From NCBI RefSeq assembly GCF_030272615.1, contig NC_081414.1, forward strand, positions 6,639,001 to 6,703,000: DNA of 64,000 bases. The letters run 5' to 3'. The position numbers were made by a program, and so were the translations under genes. The first letter of the stretch is position 1, and every line of letters begins with the position of its first letter. Origin of the DNA: Cryptomeria japonica. Taxonomy: Eukaryota; Streptophyta; Pinopsida; Cupressales; Cupressaceae. The notes under the pieces were generated by a model. It was not told the DNA's origin. It searched no databases and saw only the letters and a program-made list of their open reading frames with translations. This document shows positions 35,041 through 46,396 of the stretch, piece by piece.

Positions 35041-36538
35041 GTGGAATGACCAAGAAAAAAAGTTAAAAGATGAACTCACAAACCGTATGGTAGGGTTGTT
35101 TGGAAATGACACATTCGACAAGACTAAGCTCCTGAAAAAAGCTAGCACATATCTAAAGTATGTGAGGGACCAATACATGACACATTTAGAGAAGAACGTA
35201 AAGTATGAGCGTCCCCCCATGATTCCAGAGAGGGAGTGGAAGGACTTGATTTTGGATGCAAAGGAGAGAATTGAAAGGAAAAAAGGAAATACACCACCAG
35301 ACGCCAGAAGAAGGTATGTGATACTATTAAGAATGTGAATATGTACTAATTATTCATTATATTTATATAATCTAACATATTTCAAACTTTTCATAGATTG
35401 AGTGACACGTCAAAGGCAACCAAGGCAAGACAAGAAAAGCATGGGCAACACAAACTTGGCTCTGGTGGTTATATGAAACTTGTCGCACGAATTGTAAGAA
35501 TCAGTAAATTAAGTATCACATCAAAATATTTATAAATTGTAAACAATTTTTTTTTGATCAAACAATGCAAGCAAAATTCACAATACTAAGCAAAAATGCA
35601 AGGCTTTGAATTCAATAGAGTGCCCACAGAAGATGACAAGAGTATTGGCTACCAGCAAGGCTATATAGCTGTGGTTGAACGACTACGAGAATTGAGTGGG
35701 CAAACACGAGATTCTGATGCATCTGTCACAATGGTAAATAAGCTAAATGAAAATTATTTCAAATTGAATACTTAACCAATAATCTATTTGAAGTTAAGTT
35801 TCAACATAAAGTGATTATATATTTTTTAAATAAGCAAGCAATGATAACACTGCGCGTGACATTGGAATGTAGCATGAAAATCGTGGAATAGAACTTGTAC
35901 ATGAAGGTCCGGATGTGCATCCTAGTAGTGGAGGTATTCATTTGCTATTCAAATTTTTCTATGTAATTATTAATACAATTAAACATCTTAAATTGAAAAT
36001 TAGTGTAGTAATTATTGTAACCTTTATTGTTAATATTTTAGAGCATGTAGTCGGTGGTGACCAAGTGGAGCATGATCCGGGTAGACAACATCAGGAACGT
36101 GATGTTCCCCACTCAGGTAAAGAGGACCACTGTTATTCCTTTAAACAAATTTAATTGCAATTGATGTATTGATTAATGTAACGTTTCGTATTTCAACTCT
36201 AGAGGATCTAGAGGGTGTTCAACATGTCGAGGTTGAGGCTAGACAAAATGATGTGGAGGATGATGTGGCCCCATCAGGTAAAGAGTGTAACGGTTGTGTT
36301 CTTTAAATTAATGAAATACTTGTAACAATAATAAAAAAATGTTTTGAATTTAACCCAATTCTTTGTTATTGCAGAGGACCCCCCTTTGGTTCAACATCCT
36401 CGTCCTTTGTATAGGACTAGGCATACATCAAGAGCATGAGAAGAGGGCAGAACATCCGAAGATGGGGGAAATGATGAAGAAGACGATGCTCCACTTAGAC
36501 TTTACATAGCTTCAAAAAAAAAACAGAGAAATAAATGA
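35041..36538 (+). pseudogene. Second CACTA gene, Transposase_24 / TNPA-like
   Basis: This accessory DNA-binding protein probably recognises the subterminal motifs. I read exons 35041-35313, 35397-35493, about 35572-35733, about 35838-35931, 36042-36116, 36203-36277 and 36375-36538. The first two carry the plant En/Spm Transposase_24 pattern: IPEREWKDLILDAKER, then KHGQHKLGSGGYMKLVARI. The third has EFNRVPTEDDKSIGYQQGY and a helical RLREL segment. The last exons are acidic, and two or three share the pattern S|EDL.GVQH..VE...DV..DDVAPS, as if duplicated. Stops near 35870 (TAG) and 36437 (TGA) break it. The 5' end may extend left into the Copia-B junction. Confidence 0.77.
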
Positions 36539-38214
36539 TTGTAATCTACCTTATTTGATAATAACTGATTTTTATGTGTTAATGAATGTAATTATGTGCT
36601 AATGAATGTTCATGAATGATATGTGTTGATGATTTTGATGAATGTAGTGTGTTAATGAAAGTTAATGAATTTTATGTGTTAATGAACGTTATGTGATAAT
36701 GAATGAATGTTAGATGTTAACGGGGAATTTAGAGTGATGTTAGGGGGGGGAGGGGCCAAATGAGCTTCCACCTTCACATGGTTGGCCCTGTTAAGTAGAG
36801 AATATTAAACTATTCTTGAAACAAAGCAAAGCTCAATAAGATAACACACTTTTCAATATTTCATTATGTTGCACAGTTAATCTTATTGAATAATGTACGT
36901 ATATTGAATCTTAATTGCAGGGTCCAACAGAGCCAACACGAACAACACCATGGTGCGACTGTAAAAGTTGTGAATATGCCTCATCATGAATAAAGTTGAA
37001 TTAGCACATTCTCTATAAAATCTCAAATGCTCTATACTTTGGAAGTTTTGAAATTTTTATGATCATATCGGTCCCCTGCCTAAAAGCTTTTTTCCTTGAT
37101 TTGTTTGTGATACACATTGAGAGATTTTTGTTTTCCTTTTATTTATGCATGTCTTAACCATTCTCCACATGCTTCCCATTCTTATTTAGATTGTTGTATT
37201 TTTACATATGTTGGAATCTGTAGTTCCACGTACATGTTTTCTATGTTCTTTGTAACTGTATGAAAAGGTGTAAAAAGTGGGTATAGTCCAAAATCTTGAT
37301 TACCAACAAGCTATTGTTGTTTAATAGTTCCAGTGTTTGTATTAATTGAAACAGTTTAACCCTTTTAACATGTTTCATAGCAAACCTGCACTTTGTATGC
37401 AATCTTATTGTTACAGTTCAATTACTGAGTTGATGTGATTTTCAAAAGTATTCCGATGAAAACAAAATTGGTTTTCGTTTGTGTATTTTACTAAAATTTT
37501 AGAGTTTCCTCGTGAACATTTAAACTTAGAAGGATTTAAAAATTCAATACAAGAGTACTGGACATAATTTCTGGAGATAGAACTAAAACTCTCTCCCATG
37601 ACTTCAGATTGTTTCCATGCTCTCTAGGCTAGTAGCTTTCAGACACAAAACATAGGTCTTCTAAATTCTGTCCCAACATTAATTAGTTCCTTTCTCTTCT
37701 TTTTCATACTTTTGGAAAGAGAATTGGAAATTGTTAGGAACGAACATCTTCCTAGGTGATTTGTTAAAATACAATGGGGAACTCAATCAAATTTTAATTC
37801 ACTTCATTTTAAGTTATTATCACAATTCATTGAATTATACTTACAAAAGGCTTATATTTCCAAGGTAAAATATCAGTATCTTTCTTGGGTGATATTAGAT
37901 AGCAGGGTCTCTTGGCTTAGACAAAATCACCCTCTCATTGTATTCAAAGTAGATGCATAGCAAAGCTAGATGCATAGATTGTTAAATCATAAACAAACAC
38001 AAGCTCAAAAATTGTGTTACCAAGTACGCTTGGAACCTAGCCTGTAACTAACTAGTTCATACTAGATATTGTTTGGGTATGGTATTCAATTCTATTAGAA
38101 TCTACAAAATAAATATTAACCTAAAAATTAATGTAAGTGATAACATTTTTAAAATTGTTAAATATAAATGATAATAAAATCAAAATAGCATAACATAGTT
38201 GATTTCATAAGAGA

Positions 38215-38500
38215 GAAAATGAAAAAGTTCACAATATATTCACTCGATATCCAAGATTTTTAATCCATGAGGATGAAGATGAGGATGAGATAGAAAACCA
38301 AAAGATAAGGAATTGTTTATCCAAGTTTCCAAATTTTTGAGGATAAGGAGAAAAACATAATCCTATGAAAGAAGAAGAATGTGCAAGTCATTATCTCAAG
38401 TTAAAAGAAATTACTTAAGTAAACTAAACAAACAAATGCAATATCATACTTACAATAAAACATATCCACTTGGTGAATAAAATGGTACATTGGCACACCC
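38215..38500 (+). repeat. Direct repeat, left copy
   Basis: Shares ordered blocks with 41015-41290: AATCCATGAGGAT, TAGAAAACCAAAA, TTATCCAAGTTTCCAAATTT, GAATGTGCAA.TCATTATCT and ATAAAACATATCCA. Copies are diverged and both are in the same orientation, 2.8 kb apart. Confidence 0.65.
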
Positions 38501-41014
38501 CCTTAAGTGCAATTAAGGTAAGAAGAAATGGGTCACAAGGTTAGGTATCCATGTAAAATATGAAATAACCCCAAATTATAAAGAGAGTGTACCCTCTTGA
38601 AGTAGAGACTAGAAAATCCATAGGACAAAACTCCATCCCAAGTGACATATGTGAAGGATAATATAGACCCACCCCATCCCCTAAAGTTGGTGCCTCCACA
38701 AAGAAGAGAGAAAAGCAATGCAAAATGTTGAATGGTGAATGTTGTAGTAGGTTCATTTGCAACAAATGATGCACCTTCCTTTCACAATATGGAAATCTTG
38801 AGTTGTCAAATTGTTGAATTCCCATTCAAGTGGAATGTAGAAAGGAATTCAGATGTATGGTTTTTGAAGCGACTCATGTGTCTTGATGTTGATGTTAAGC
38901 TGTGATTGTTCCATAGAAGATTCAGGAACTACAATCATTGAAGTGTGAGACCTTTATTAATGTGAAATAGAATGTGTCATGTTGCATGATATGGTGGGGA
39001 TAGAACAAGTGAATTTACAATGGGAGACGATGTAACTCGATGGGCATTGTCATCAACGAGAAGACAAATATTCTCAATTGTTTCATCAATATTTGAAAGG
39101 TGAGAGTCCACAAACAGATGTGAAATGTTTAAGTAGGCCTCGCAATGAAGTGGATTTCATATACATGAAGAATCCTATATAGAGAATCATTGAGAGCCCT
39201 TGAAGAAGTAAATTTGAACTTCGATGAAGCAATACATGATGGAGGAATATCTTGCAAGAGGAAATCAAAGTCATTATGGTGTCATCTAGATCTAAAATAT
39301 GGTCTACTTTTCAAAAAAGTAAAGATGCTTGATAGGAATGTGTCCTAGTGGGGTGAATCTAGAAGACATATAATACTATTGCAAAGAATCATGGAAAGTT
39401 CTAGAAGAAGCAACTTTTAATTCTGAAGTAGCAACGTGTATAAGAGATGTTCTCATTTGTAGATGGAGTATCAAGAGGAGGATCACTAGTCCATGGACCA
39501 TGTCATTGTTGTTAAATACCTACGCTTTTGTTCATAGTCACTTGGTGTAGGAATGAATTCAATGAGATAGGGTAGGAGATCCTACATAATGTAATTTTTC
39601 ACTGTCCCTTGTTTAGAGTACAAATGGTTCTCTGAATTTATCTTGACAATAGAATGTCAGAATTTAATACCATAATCCATGATGAAAACTGCCAAAAATG
39701 GAAATTATCTTAGGTCGCAATTACAAAATGCTTTTGTATAGGCCTCTCGAAGATTAAGTACATCAAATTGAGACTTTATAAATTGAGTGTATGTATTAGC
39801 AATCTCCCAAATTGTTCAATGGTCTCCAAACCTTGTCAATTTTTTATTTTTATTTTAACTCAAATATGTATGGTATAGGCATATCATTGGTTGTGTGATT
39901 TTGTTTTTCCTTAAATGCTTCTACGACCAAAAGAGACAAGTTTTAGATGAAAATGGGGTCTTATGGACCTTTTTGACACAATGGTAGGTTCTTTAGACCT
40001 GAAAATGCCCCAAAAACTAGTCGATTGCCTTAAGTTACAAACAAATCCTTGTTTGTGAGCATGCTTCTTGATCTCCAATTTTGGTGGAATGAAAGATAAT
40101 ATTGAATTTCTCAAGCCTTTTGAATGCTTCGAAACCACCAAAAAAAAGCTACTTTGATCATTGAAATGTTGTAGTGACTTGGATAAAAAAAGAAAACTAA
40201 GTCTAAACTTTAGAAGTTAGTTTTTTCTTGTCAAATTGTTTTCAATTTTCAAATCATCCAAGGATGCAAGAGGAGTATATTTTGTTATGACAAGATTAAA
40301 AAAAAAACTTAGAATCTTTTGAAACCATTGAAACATGGGGACCCCTTCACCCCCTCCAAAATCCCTATTTTTTTAGGATGCAATACTTATGGGAAACATC
40401 CCCTTGCCGCACCACTTAGGGACGTCCTAGGGACTCCAAGGAGTCTCTTGACCATCTTGAGGATGCCTATGAGTCTCCCATGGCCCCCAATTAGAAACTC
40501 CAATTATAAACAAAAATGGTGAAATTATTGTGAAAATGTCATCCGTATTAAAGGTTTGGCAATGCCCCCTAACCTTGATGGGGGCTCTGCCCCAAACCCT
40601 CCACAAGGGGCACTACCCATTGACCCCAAACCTCTACCCACCATTCTTATTGTTAATGCAATCATTTCCATTTTTTTTATGTTGACTAGTTTAAACACTT
40701 AGTATGTCAAAGTTTCATTTGCAATTCTTATACTTATTCTTAGTTTGTTCCCAAAGTTCCAAAACTCTACCACCATTGTTAATGTTCAAATTTCAACGCA
40801 ATCATTGAAATATTTTTAATGTTTATTGTAAAATTTACATAGTGTGGAAAATTTTTATTTACAGTTGTTATACTTATTCTATACACATTCATTTATAATT
40901 AATTTTTTAAGCTGTATATATATTTGCATCCCACCCTGCCCCCTTTGTCATCCCCCTGTCATCCCCAAACTTAAGCCCTTGGTATGTTAAGATATGAAAT
41001 CTCACAATAGTTTC

Positions 41015-41290
41015 ATTTGATATGTTAATCGAGGAAAAACCTACAATATATAGCTTCCAAGATTCCAAATCCATGAGGATCATGAAGAGGTAGAAAACCA
41101 AAAAAAGAAATTGCTTATCCAAGTTTCCAAATTTGTGACAAGGAAAAAGTAGAATCTCAATCAAAGAAGGAGAATGTGCAACTCATTATCTTATTCTACC
41201 TAAGTAAAAATATTACCTAATTAAGCTTTTTAATAGTGGAATATCACACTTAGGATAAAACATATCCAAGGTAAATAAAATATTACATTG
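41015..41290 (+). repeat. Direct repeat, right copy
   Basis: Partner of 38215-38500, with the same block order. They may be ends of an old inserted element or a segmental copy; no TG/CA ends or duplication could be recognised. Confidence 0.65.
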
Positions 41291-42204
41291 ATAGGCTTCT
41301 TTGGTTACTCTAAACGTGGTGCCTTATGAATTATGTTCTTGGATAGTAAAGTTTCCAAATTCTGGGCACTCTTGATAGCTTCTCATAGAGATTGTGATTC
41401 AAAGGCTTTAACCAAACCTTTCAATGGTTTTTGTTGATGTGTTTTTTATGCACTATGCAACACAAAATAAAATACTAAGTATTCTATCCTCTCTTGAACA
41501 AAATCCTCCCAAGTGCTAAACTACGTGATCAAATGGGATGACGCCAAGATTCCAATAGTCAAGTCTTGACTTTATATTGTAGATAGACTCAATGATTGTG
41601 ATGTGATATCTTCTGGAATCATAAGGGGGACTTACGTTGCTTGGGTCAAGACCTATCCATTCTCATGTTTCATGATTGATTTACACTCCATGATTTAGGT
41701 CATCCTTGAGCAACATCTCAACTTAGCCAAATTTTGTTTTTTACCCTAATTCTTTAATTTTGACCCCTTACTAGCATTGCCTTAGGTTTTATTGGAATTC
41801 TTGCTTCTCTAGCATGGGCACATTTCTAGGGTTCATTCACACAAATTGCTCTTGATGAGCAAGCTAGTATCATGACCATGACCTAAACAAAATTTTAACT
41901 TAGTCAAATTATCTCCTCCAAACTTCTATGAGTTCATCGCCTTCATTCTTCATCATTTGGATGTCTTTTGTCATTGGAAGGTAATTCTTGACCACCATAC
42001 CTCAATCTTGACCTATGCTACCCTAAAACCCTAGAACCTAGTCATGTTTACAATTGAGATCTTGGTGACTTGATCACTTAATACAGCTTAATCATGTAGG
42101 TCTCATCTAACTCCAACTCCAACACTTAAGCAAATCAACCCTAGCAACCAAGTACTTTGGGAAATATCTTGCAAATTGACAACATGGGTAATTATGGAGG
42201 AATG

Positions 42205-42390
42205 GAAGGTGAGACCTATAGAGGTGAGAGAGAGAGAGAGGGTGAGAGGAAGAGATAATGACCTGGAGAGGGTAGAGAAAGAGAAGTAGAGAGGGAAAGA
42301 AGAAGAGAGGGATGGAGAAAGAGACCTAGAGAGGGGAGAGAGAAGAGAGATAGTAGAGAGGGATAGAGAAGAGAGATAGAAGACAGCTAC
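42205..42390 (+). repeat. Polypurine (GA-rich) tract
   Basis: About 185 nt almost wholly A and G on the plus strand, made of GAGAGAGAGAG, GAGAGGGA and GAAGAGAGA units with rare pyrimidines (ACCTAGAGAGG recurs three times). It lies just inside the right subterminal zone. Confidence 0.85.
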
Positions 42391-42419
42391 CAATGTCAAT
42401 CTTTTTCTATAAAAAAAAA

Positions 42420-42709
42420 TTTCTGAAAAATCAGCCTATCATCAGAATTCCGACTCCAAAGGGTAAAATTCTGACAGAGGAGTGTCGTCGGATGCACAGC
42501 ATCCTCGTCGGAACTCTCCTGGAGGCCGTTGAGGAATTCTGACGATAGGCCGAGATCGCAACGGTATTCTTTCGAGGTATGAGCATCCATGGCAGCCGTC
42601 GGAAAGGTTGGAGGTGATGTCGGAACTTCCGACACAAAGTTTTCGACGGCTTTTTTTGTCAGTAGTGCAACGAAATTGTGTCAGAATCCTGACGATTTGC
42701 CATCAAAAT
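42420..42709 (+). repeat. CACTA right subterminal region
   Basis: At least eight copies of a GTCGGAA/TTCCGAC or GTCAGAAT/ATTCTGAC motif occur in both orientations, including GAATTCCGAC at 42445, CGTCGGAAC at 42506, GAATTCTGACG at 42535, GTCGGAAAGG at 42598, the inverted pair GTCGGAACTTCCGAC at 42619-42633 and GTCAGAATCCTGAC at 42680-42693. It matches the left subterminal motif. Confidence 0.75.
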
Positions 42710-42730
42710 TTTGACCCGAATGTACTAGTG
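42710..42730 (-). repeat. CACTA right terminal inverted repeat
   Basis: Read inward on the minus strand it begins CACTAGTACATTCGGGTC, matching the left end. The TSD CTA follows at 42731. Confidence 0.9.
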
Positions 42731-42733
42731 CTA
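42731..42733. repeat. CACTA target-site duplication, right (CTA)
   Basis: Second copy of CTA, after which the Copia-A RT frame resumes with RLFLAYAAHKNYKVYQMDV. Confidence 0.9.
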
Positions 42734-43993
42734 TGAGATTGTTTCTTGCTTATGCTGCCCATAAGAACTACAAGGTTTATCAGATGGATGTTAAGTGTGC
42801 AATTCTGAATGGAGATCTTGAAGAGGAAGTTTACATTGAGCAACTTGATGGATTTTCACTTTCAGATGACAAAAAACATGGTTTGCAGGTTAAGGAAAGC
42901 TTTATATGGATTGAAACAAGCTCCTAGAGCCTGGTATGCAAGATTGGATAAATATCTTTTGAAGCTTGGTTTCACTAAAGGTAATGCTAACAATAATTTA
43001 TATTATAAGATCACTGATGATGACATATTGATTGTTGAAGTCTTTGTTGATGATATCATTTTTGGAGGTGAGGATAAGTTATGTATGGAATTCTCTAATA
43101 ATATGAACAATGAATTTGAGATGTCTATGATTGGGGAGGTGAAAGTTTTCTGAGGTTTGCAGATTACTAAGACTGATAAAGGTATTTTCATCTGTCAAAC
43201 TATGTATGCTAGGGAGTTATTGAAGAAATTTGGTATATAAAATTCTAAACCGGTTGGTACTCCTATGGTTACAAGTGAGAAATGGACTAAGATAGATGCA
43301 TCAACATTGGTAAATCCTACAAGGTACAAGTCTATGATTGGAGGTTTGTTATATCTGACTTAGACTAGACCAGATATAATGAATGTAGTTTGTATTGTAT
43401 CAAGATATCAAAGTGATCCTAGAGAGAATCATGAGAGTGCGGTGAAAAGGATTTTCAGGTATTTGCAAGGAACAACTTAATATGGTTTGTGGTATCCTAA
43501 AAATGATGATTTTACACTATATGAATATACAGATGCTAATTGGGTTGTAGATATTGATGACCGGAAGAGCACATCCGGTGGAGCTTTCTTTCTTGGAAAG
43601 AAACTTGTTTCATGGATCAACAAGAAGCAGTCATGTACCTCTTTATCTATTGCTGAAGCTGAGTATGTTGTTGCTGCTACTAACTATACACAAGTTCTAT
43701 GGATGAAGAAAATGTTGAAGGATATAAGGGTGGATTTTAATGAACTGGTAGTTATTCACTATGATAACTCTGTTGCTATTGACATATCAAAAAATCCGGT
43801 ATTTCATTCTAAGACAAAGCACATATCTATCAAGTACAACTTTTTGAAGAAGGTGGAAGTAAATGAAGTTAGACTAGTTTATGTGAGCACTAAAGAGCAG
43901 ATTGTAGATATCTTCACTAAACCTTTGCTTAAGGAATCATTTGAGTACTTCAGAGATAGATTGGGGGTTTCTGCCCCTCCGGTAGAGACCTAA
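42734..43993 (+). pseudogene. pol: Copia-A pol 3' half: RT and RNase H
   Basis: The RT resumes after the CACTA element with YKVYQMDVKCAILNGDLEEEV, then KALYGLKQAPRAWYARLDKY after a frame change near 42890. The catalytic box reads FVDDIIFG near 43045, with Phe replacing the usual Tyr but both Asp kept. Stops follow near 43152, 43238, 43361 and 43478. The RNase H has YTDANWVVDIDDRKSTSG, SLSIAEAEY and HYDNSVAIDI, keeping its acidic residues, and ends VSAPPVET and a stop at 43993. Together with 5899-7791 this makes one complete but decayed copia pol. Confidence 0.9.
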
Positions 43994-44363
43994 ATGATGC
44001 TAATTGGCATCAGTCCAGTATGCATTTATAGAGATACTATTCATTCTGGATTGATGTGTTGGTGCTACTACTCGAGGGGAGTAGTCAGTTGTGTGGTTCA
44101 GTGGATTTATGATTTTTATTTGATGTTTATGTTAGATATTTGACATTGATGTCAAAGGGGGAGAGATATATGTGAAAAACAGAGCTTAACAAAATATCAG
44201 TCAAAGTGAGATCAGAGATTAACAGGGATACAATTCAAAAAAGGAGTTTATTAACTTCATTGTAATATCATCTTATGGGATATTGATGGTTGTCTTCCTT
44301 TGGGGGTGACTTGTTTGGCATTTCTTGGCACTTCAATGTTTTTCACATCTAGCGTTGCCATCA
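43994..44363 (+). other. Copia-A 3' untranslated region
   Basis: Non-coding. It contains an internal purine run, AAAGGGGGAGAGATA, near 44153-44167, which may act as a second polypurine tract, and a TTGGCATTTCTTGGCACTTC repeat near 44320. Confidence 0.55.
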
Positions 44364-44380
44364 ATGCTAAAGGGGGAGGA
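44364..44380 (+). other. Polypurine tract of Copia-A
   Basis: ATGCTAAAGGGGGAGGA directly precedes the right LTR. Confidence 0.85.
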
Positions 44381-45601
44381 TTTTGTAAAATTGGAGGAAT
44401 TGATTATGTGTTGCATTTATGTTTTGTCATTGATGGCAACACCGACTGTTTTGGTTGTTTACCGGTTTCCGGTAGGTTCTGGTAGAGTGAATGGATTATG
44501 ATATTGATCTGGTATGCTACGGTATGCTTCAATTTGTGGAATTGGTTTGGATCTATCATTCATGCTATTCAGATGTGTATCACGATCAGTTGGTTCAGGA
44601 TTTGATGACTCGGGAGCTATCATTTTTTCTAGTAAGCCCTTTGGTCACCGGTAAGGGTTTTACCGACATATCTTTGTTGAAGATATGTTGATACACTTGA
44701 TAAGTCATGTTGGTGCGCCTTCTAGATGGCTTTCGGGATGTTGTTGGTTATCTTGTTCGTGTTCCTATTAATCGGTGGTGTTGGATTTGGGTCCGGTCCT
44801 AATGCTATCATATTCTGCTAGGTTATGGACTGGTTTATGTAACATGGTGGTGGATGATCCTGATGCATTTCCGGTTGGATCTATTGATTGGATTATGTTT
44901 ATTTGGTCTTAGGCCGACTTGGTTGATCATTGGATTGCAGGTTTATTTTATGAATTTATTGTAGTATCTTTTGGGTGGCCAACCTAATTGTTTAGGTCCC
45001 GGGTTGGTATAAATATGATGAAAGATCTCTTTGTAGATCATGGACATATGCATGGGTTTTTGGGATATAGGATTATCTGTGTGTGAATAAGGTTGTAATT
45101 ATATGCAGAGGTTTTGGTCGATCATAGGTGATCGAATTGGGTTGGTGGAAGAGGTTTAAGACCTCTGGTACTGAGCTTAACCAAAACTGTATTCAGACAT
45201 AGGAGATGCTATTCTTGCAGTTCACTCTTCTTTCCAGATTGTAGTCTGGATTTATTTTGTAGTCAGTGAGGCTCCTTTTGTGATGAGCAATGCGCTCTAG
45301 GCTGTTGGCCTTCTTGCATGTGCAGGCCCCTCTTTTTGTAATCACATACTTATTGCAGAAGTATTATCTGACTATGGGTAGGCTTCCCACCGTGGTTTTT
45401 CCCTTTACCGGGTTTTCCACGTACAAATCTTGGTGTTATCTTTTGTGGATGGTCTGTAAATATTTTTTGGTTTATATTTGTGCTTAACTGTTATATCTGT
45501 TATTCCGGTAATAAGGTTTTAATGCTTAAAGTTCTATAATTTGTTAACAACTGATTCACCCCCCCTCTCAGTTGTTCATCGGTTATCTGAGCTATCTAAT
45601 A
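44381..45601 (+). repeat. 3' LTR of Copia-A
   Basis: 1221 bp, partner of 3574-4795. Its first bases are TTTTGTAAAATTGG and its last ATCTAATA, so both the TG start and the CA end are mutated relative to the 5' copy. A TATAAATA box lies at 45008-45015. Confidence 0.9.
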
Positions 45602-45606
45602 AGAGG
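45602..45606. repeat. Target-site duplication of Copia-A, right (AGAGG)
   Basis: Exact copy of 3569-3573. Confidence 0.9.
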
Positions 45607-46292
45607 GTCTATCGGCAAGACCCATTTTATCTCTTATCATCTCTTTGGAGTTATACCAATATCCTCCTTCTTTGGTGTGACAGTAATCATTTTTGGTGAC
45701 ATGATGCATTGGTGCCGAAGCATCCCCGGTTCTTGGCAATCTTGCATCAACCAAAAAAATTTCCTTTCTGTTTTGCAGTTTCAACATTTCATTTTGCATT
45801 TTTTGGCATTGGCTCATCGGATCTTGAGTAGTTAGATTTTTCTTGAGGACTTGATCATCTACTTTATTCCCAAACCGTGGAGCATTTGGATCATTTTTTG
45901 ACAAGTTATCGCTATCGGTTTGTAAGACAGTTTTATGGTACTAGTTGCCTATACCTATTTGCATTAGTGATCTAGCAGATCTCTTCGATCATTTAAATCA
46001 TTGCAATTAAGCATTAGAATGGGATTGAAGGTGGTAGACAAAACATAGAAGATAGATCTTAAGATTTGAGGTTCCAGTTTTGACTTGTTCTTGTAATTGA
46101 GCATATTTTAGTAGGCCAGTGAGTCAGTTTCTGTAACTCGAATGTTACAGGTTGATTGTAATCAGTTTTCATGATATAATTCATTTTGTTCTGCATTGTT
46201 TCCATCATATCCTTTTGTTTCCAATGTGTTTACTTTTGTTGACCGGTCCAAATTGATCTCTTTGAGGTCCCTCCTAACTAGTGACTGCACCA
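45607..46292 (+). repeat. 5' LTR of Gypsy-B, right part
   Basis: It continues the LTR interrupted at 3573 and ends in GTGACTGCACCA close to the PBS. No gene is seen. It includes a poly-pyrimidine AATTTCCTTTCTGTTTTGC stretch near 45758. The exact end (46289 or 46292) cannot be fixed without the other LTR. Confidence 0.6.
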
Positions 46293-46294
46293 AG

Positions 46295-46306
46295 TGGTAT
46301 CAGAGC
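46295..46306 (+). other. Primer-binding site of Gypsy-B
   Basis: TGGTATCAGAGC, a perfect initiator tRNA-Met type site, 2-5 nt past the LTR end. Confidence 0.8.
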
Positions 46307-46396
46307 GAGATTTCATTCCAGAGATTGCGTTGTCCTAAGAAATTTTGTTGTAGGGTGATAGACTATGGATCTGACCTGCAGCTCCAGAGGACTGGC

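Larger units (their letters stand above)
36539..42204. other. CACTA right arm, non-coding
   Basis: Over 5.6 kb without a supportable gene. It includes ATGAATGTTA-type repeats (36580-36720), a G-run at 36747, a pair of similar segments at 38215-38500 and 41015-41290, a C/G-rich patch at 40555-40640 (GGGGGCTCTGCCCC) and generally AT-rich sequence. Open frames are short and lack motifs. Confidence 0.55.
7792..42730 (+). mobile_element. CACTA (En/Spm) DNA transposon, carrying nested LTR elements
   Basis: The ends are inverted repeats starting CACTA, flanked by a 3-bp duplication (CTA). Inside are a TNP2-type transposase gene (13848-17530) and a Transposase_24/TNPA-like gene (about 35041-36538). 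The ends hold repeated GTCGGAA-type motifs, as expected for subterminal transposase-binding sites. Copia-B accounts for about 17.2 kb, leaving about 17.8 kb of original CACTA sequence. Excision at the duplication would leave the host RT frame intact. Stops in both genes make autonomous movement unlikely. Confidence 0.93.
3574..45601 (+). mobile_element. Copia-A, Ty1/copia retrotransposon split by a 35-kb CACTA element
   Basis: This element has paired LTRs (1222 and 1221 bp), a Met-type PBS, gag, protease, integrase, RT, RNase H and a polypurine tract, in copia order. It is flanked by the exact 5-bp duplication AGAGG. The CACTA element at 7792-42730 interrupts the RT. Without it and its 3-bp duplication, Copia-A is about 7.1 kb. 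Many stops and frame changes show it is inactive. About a tenth of positions differ between the two LTRs over their first ~400 bp by eye, mostly transitions, so it is an old insertion. Confidence 0.93.

Noticed and set aside
36575-36725. ATGAATGTTA-type repeat as a functional element
   Set aside because: Simple low-complexity repetition downstream of the TNPA-like gene; no structure beyond composition.
38215-41290. Confirmed extra LTR element
   Set aside because: No TG/CA ends, PBS, PPT or coding remnants could be recognised between the copies; kept only as a finding.
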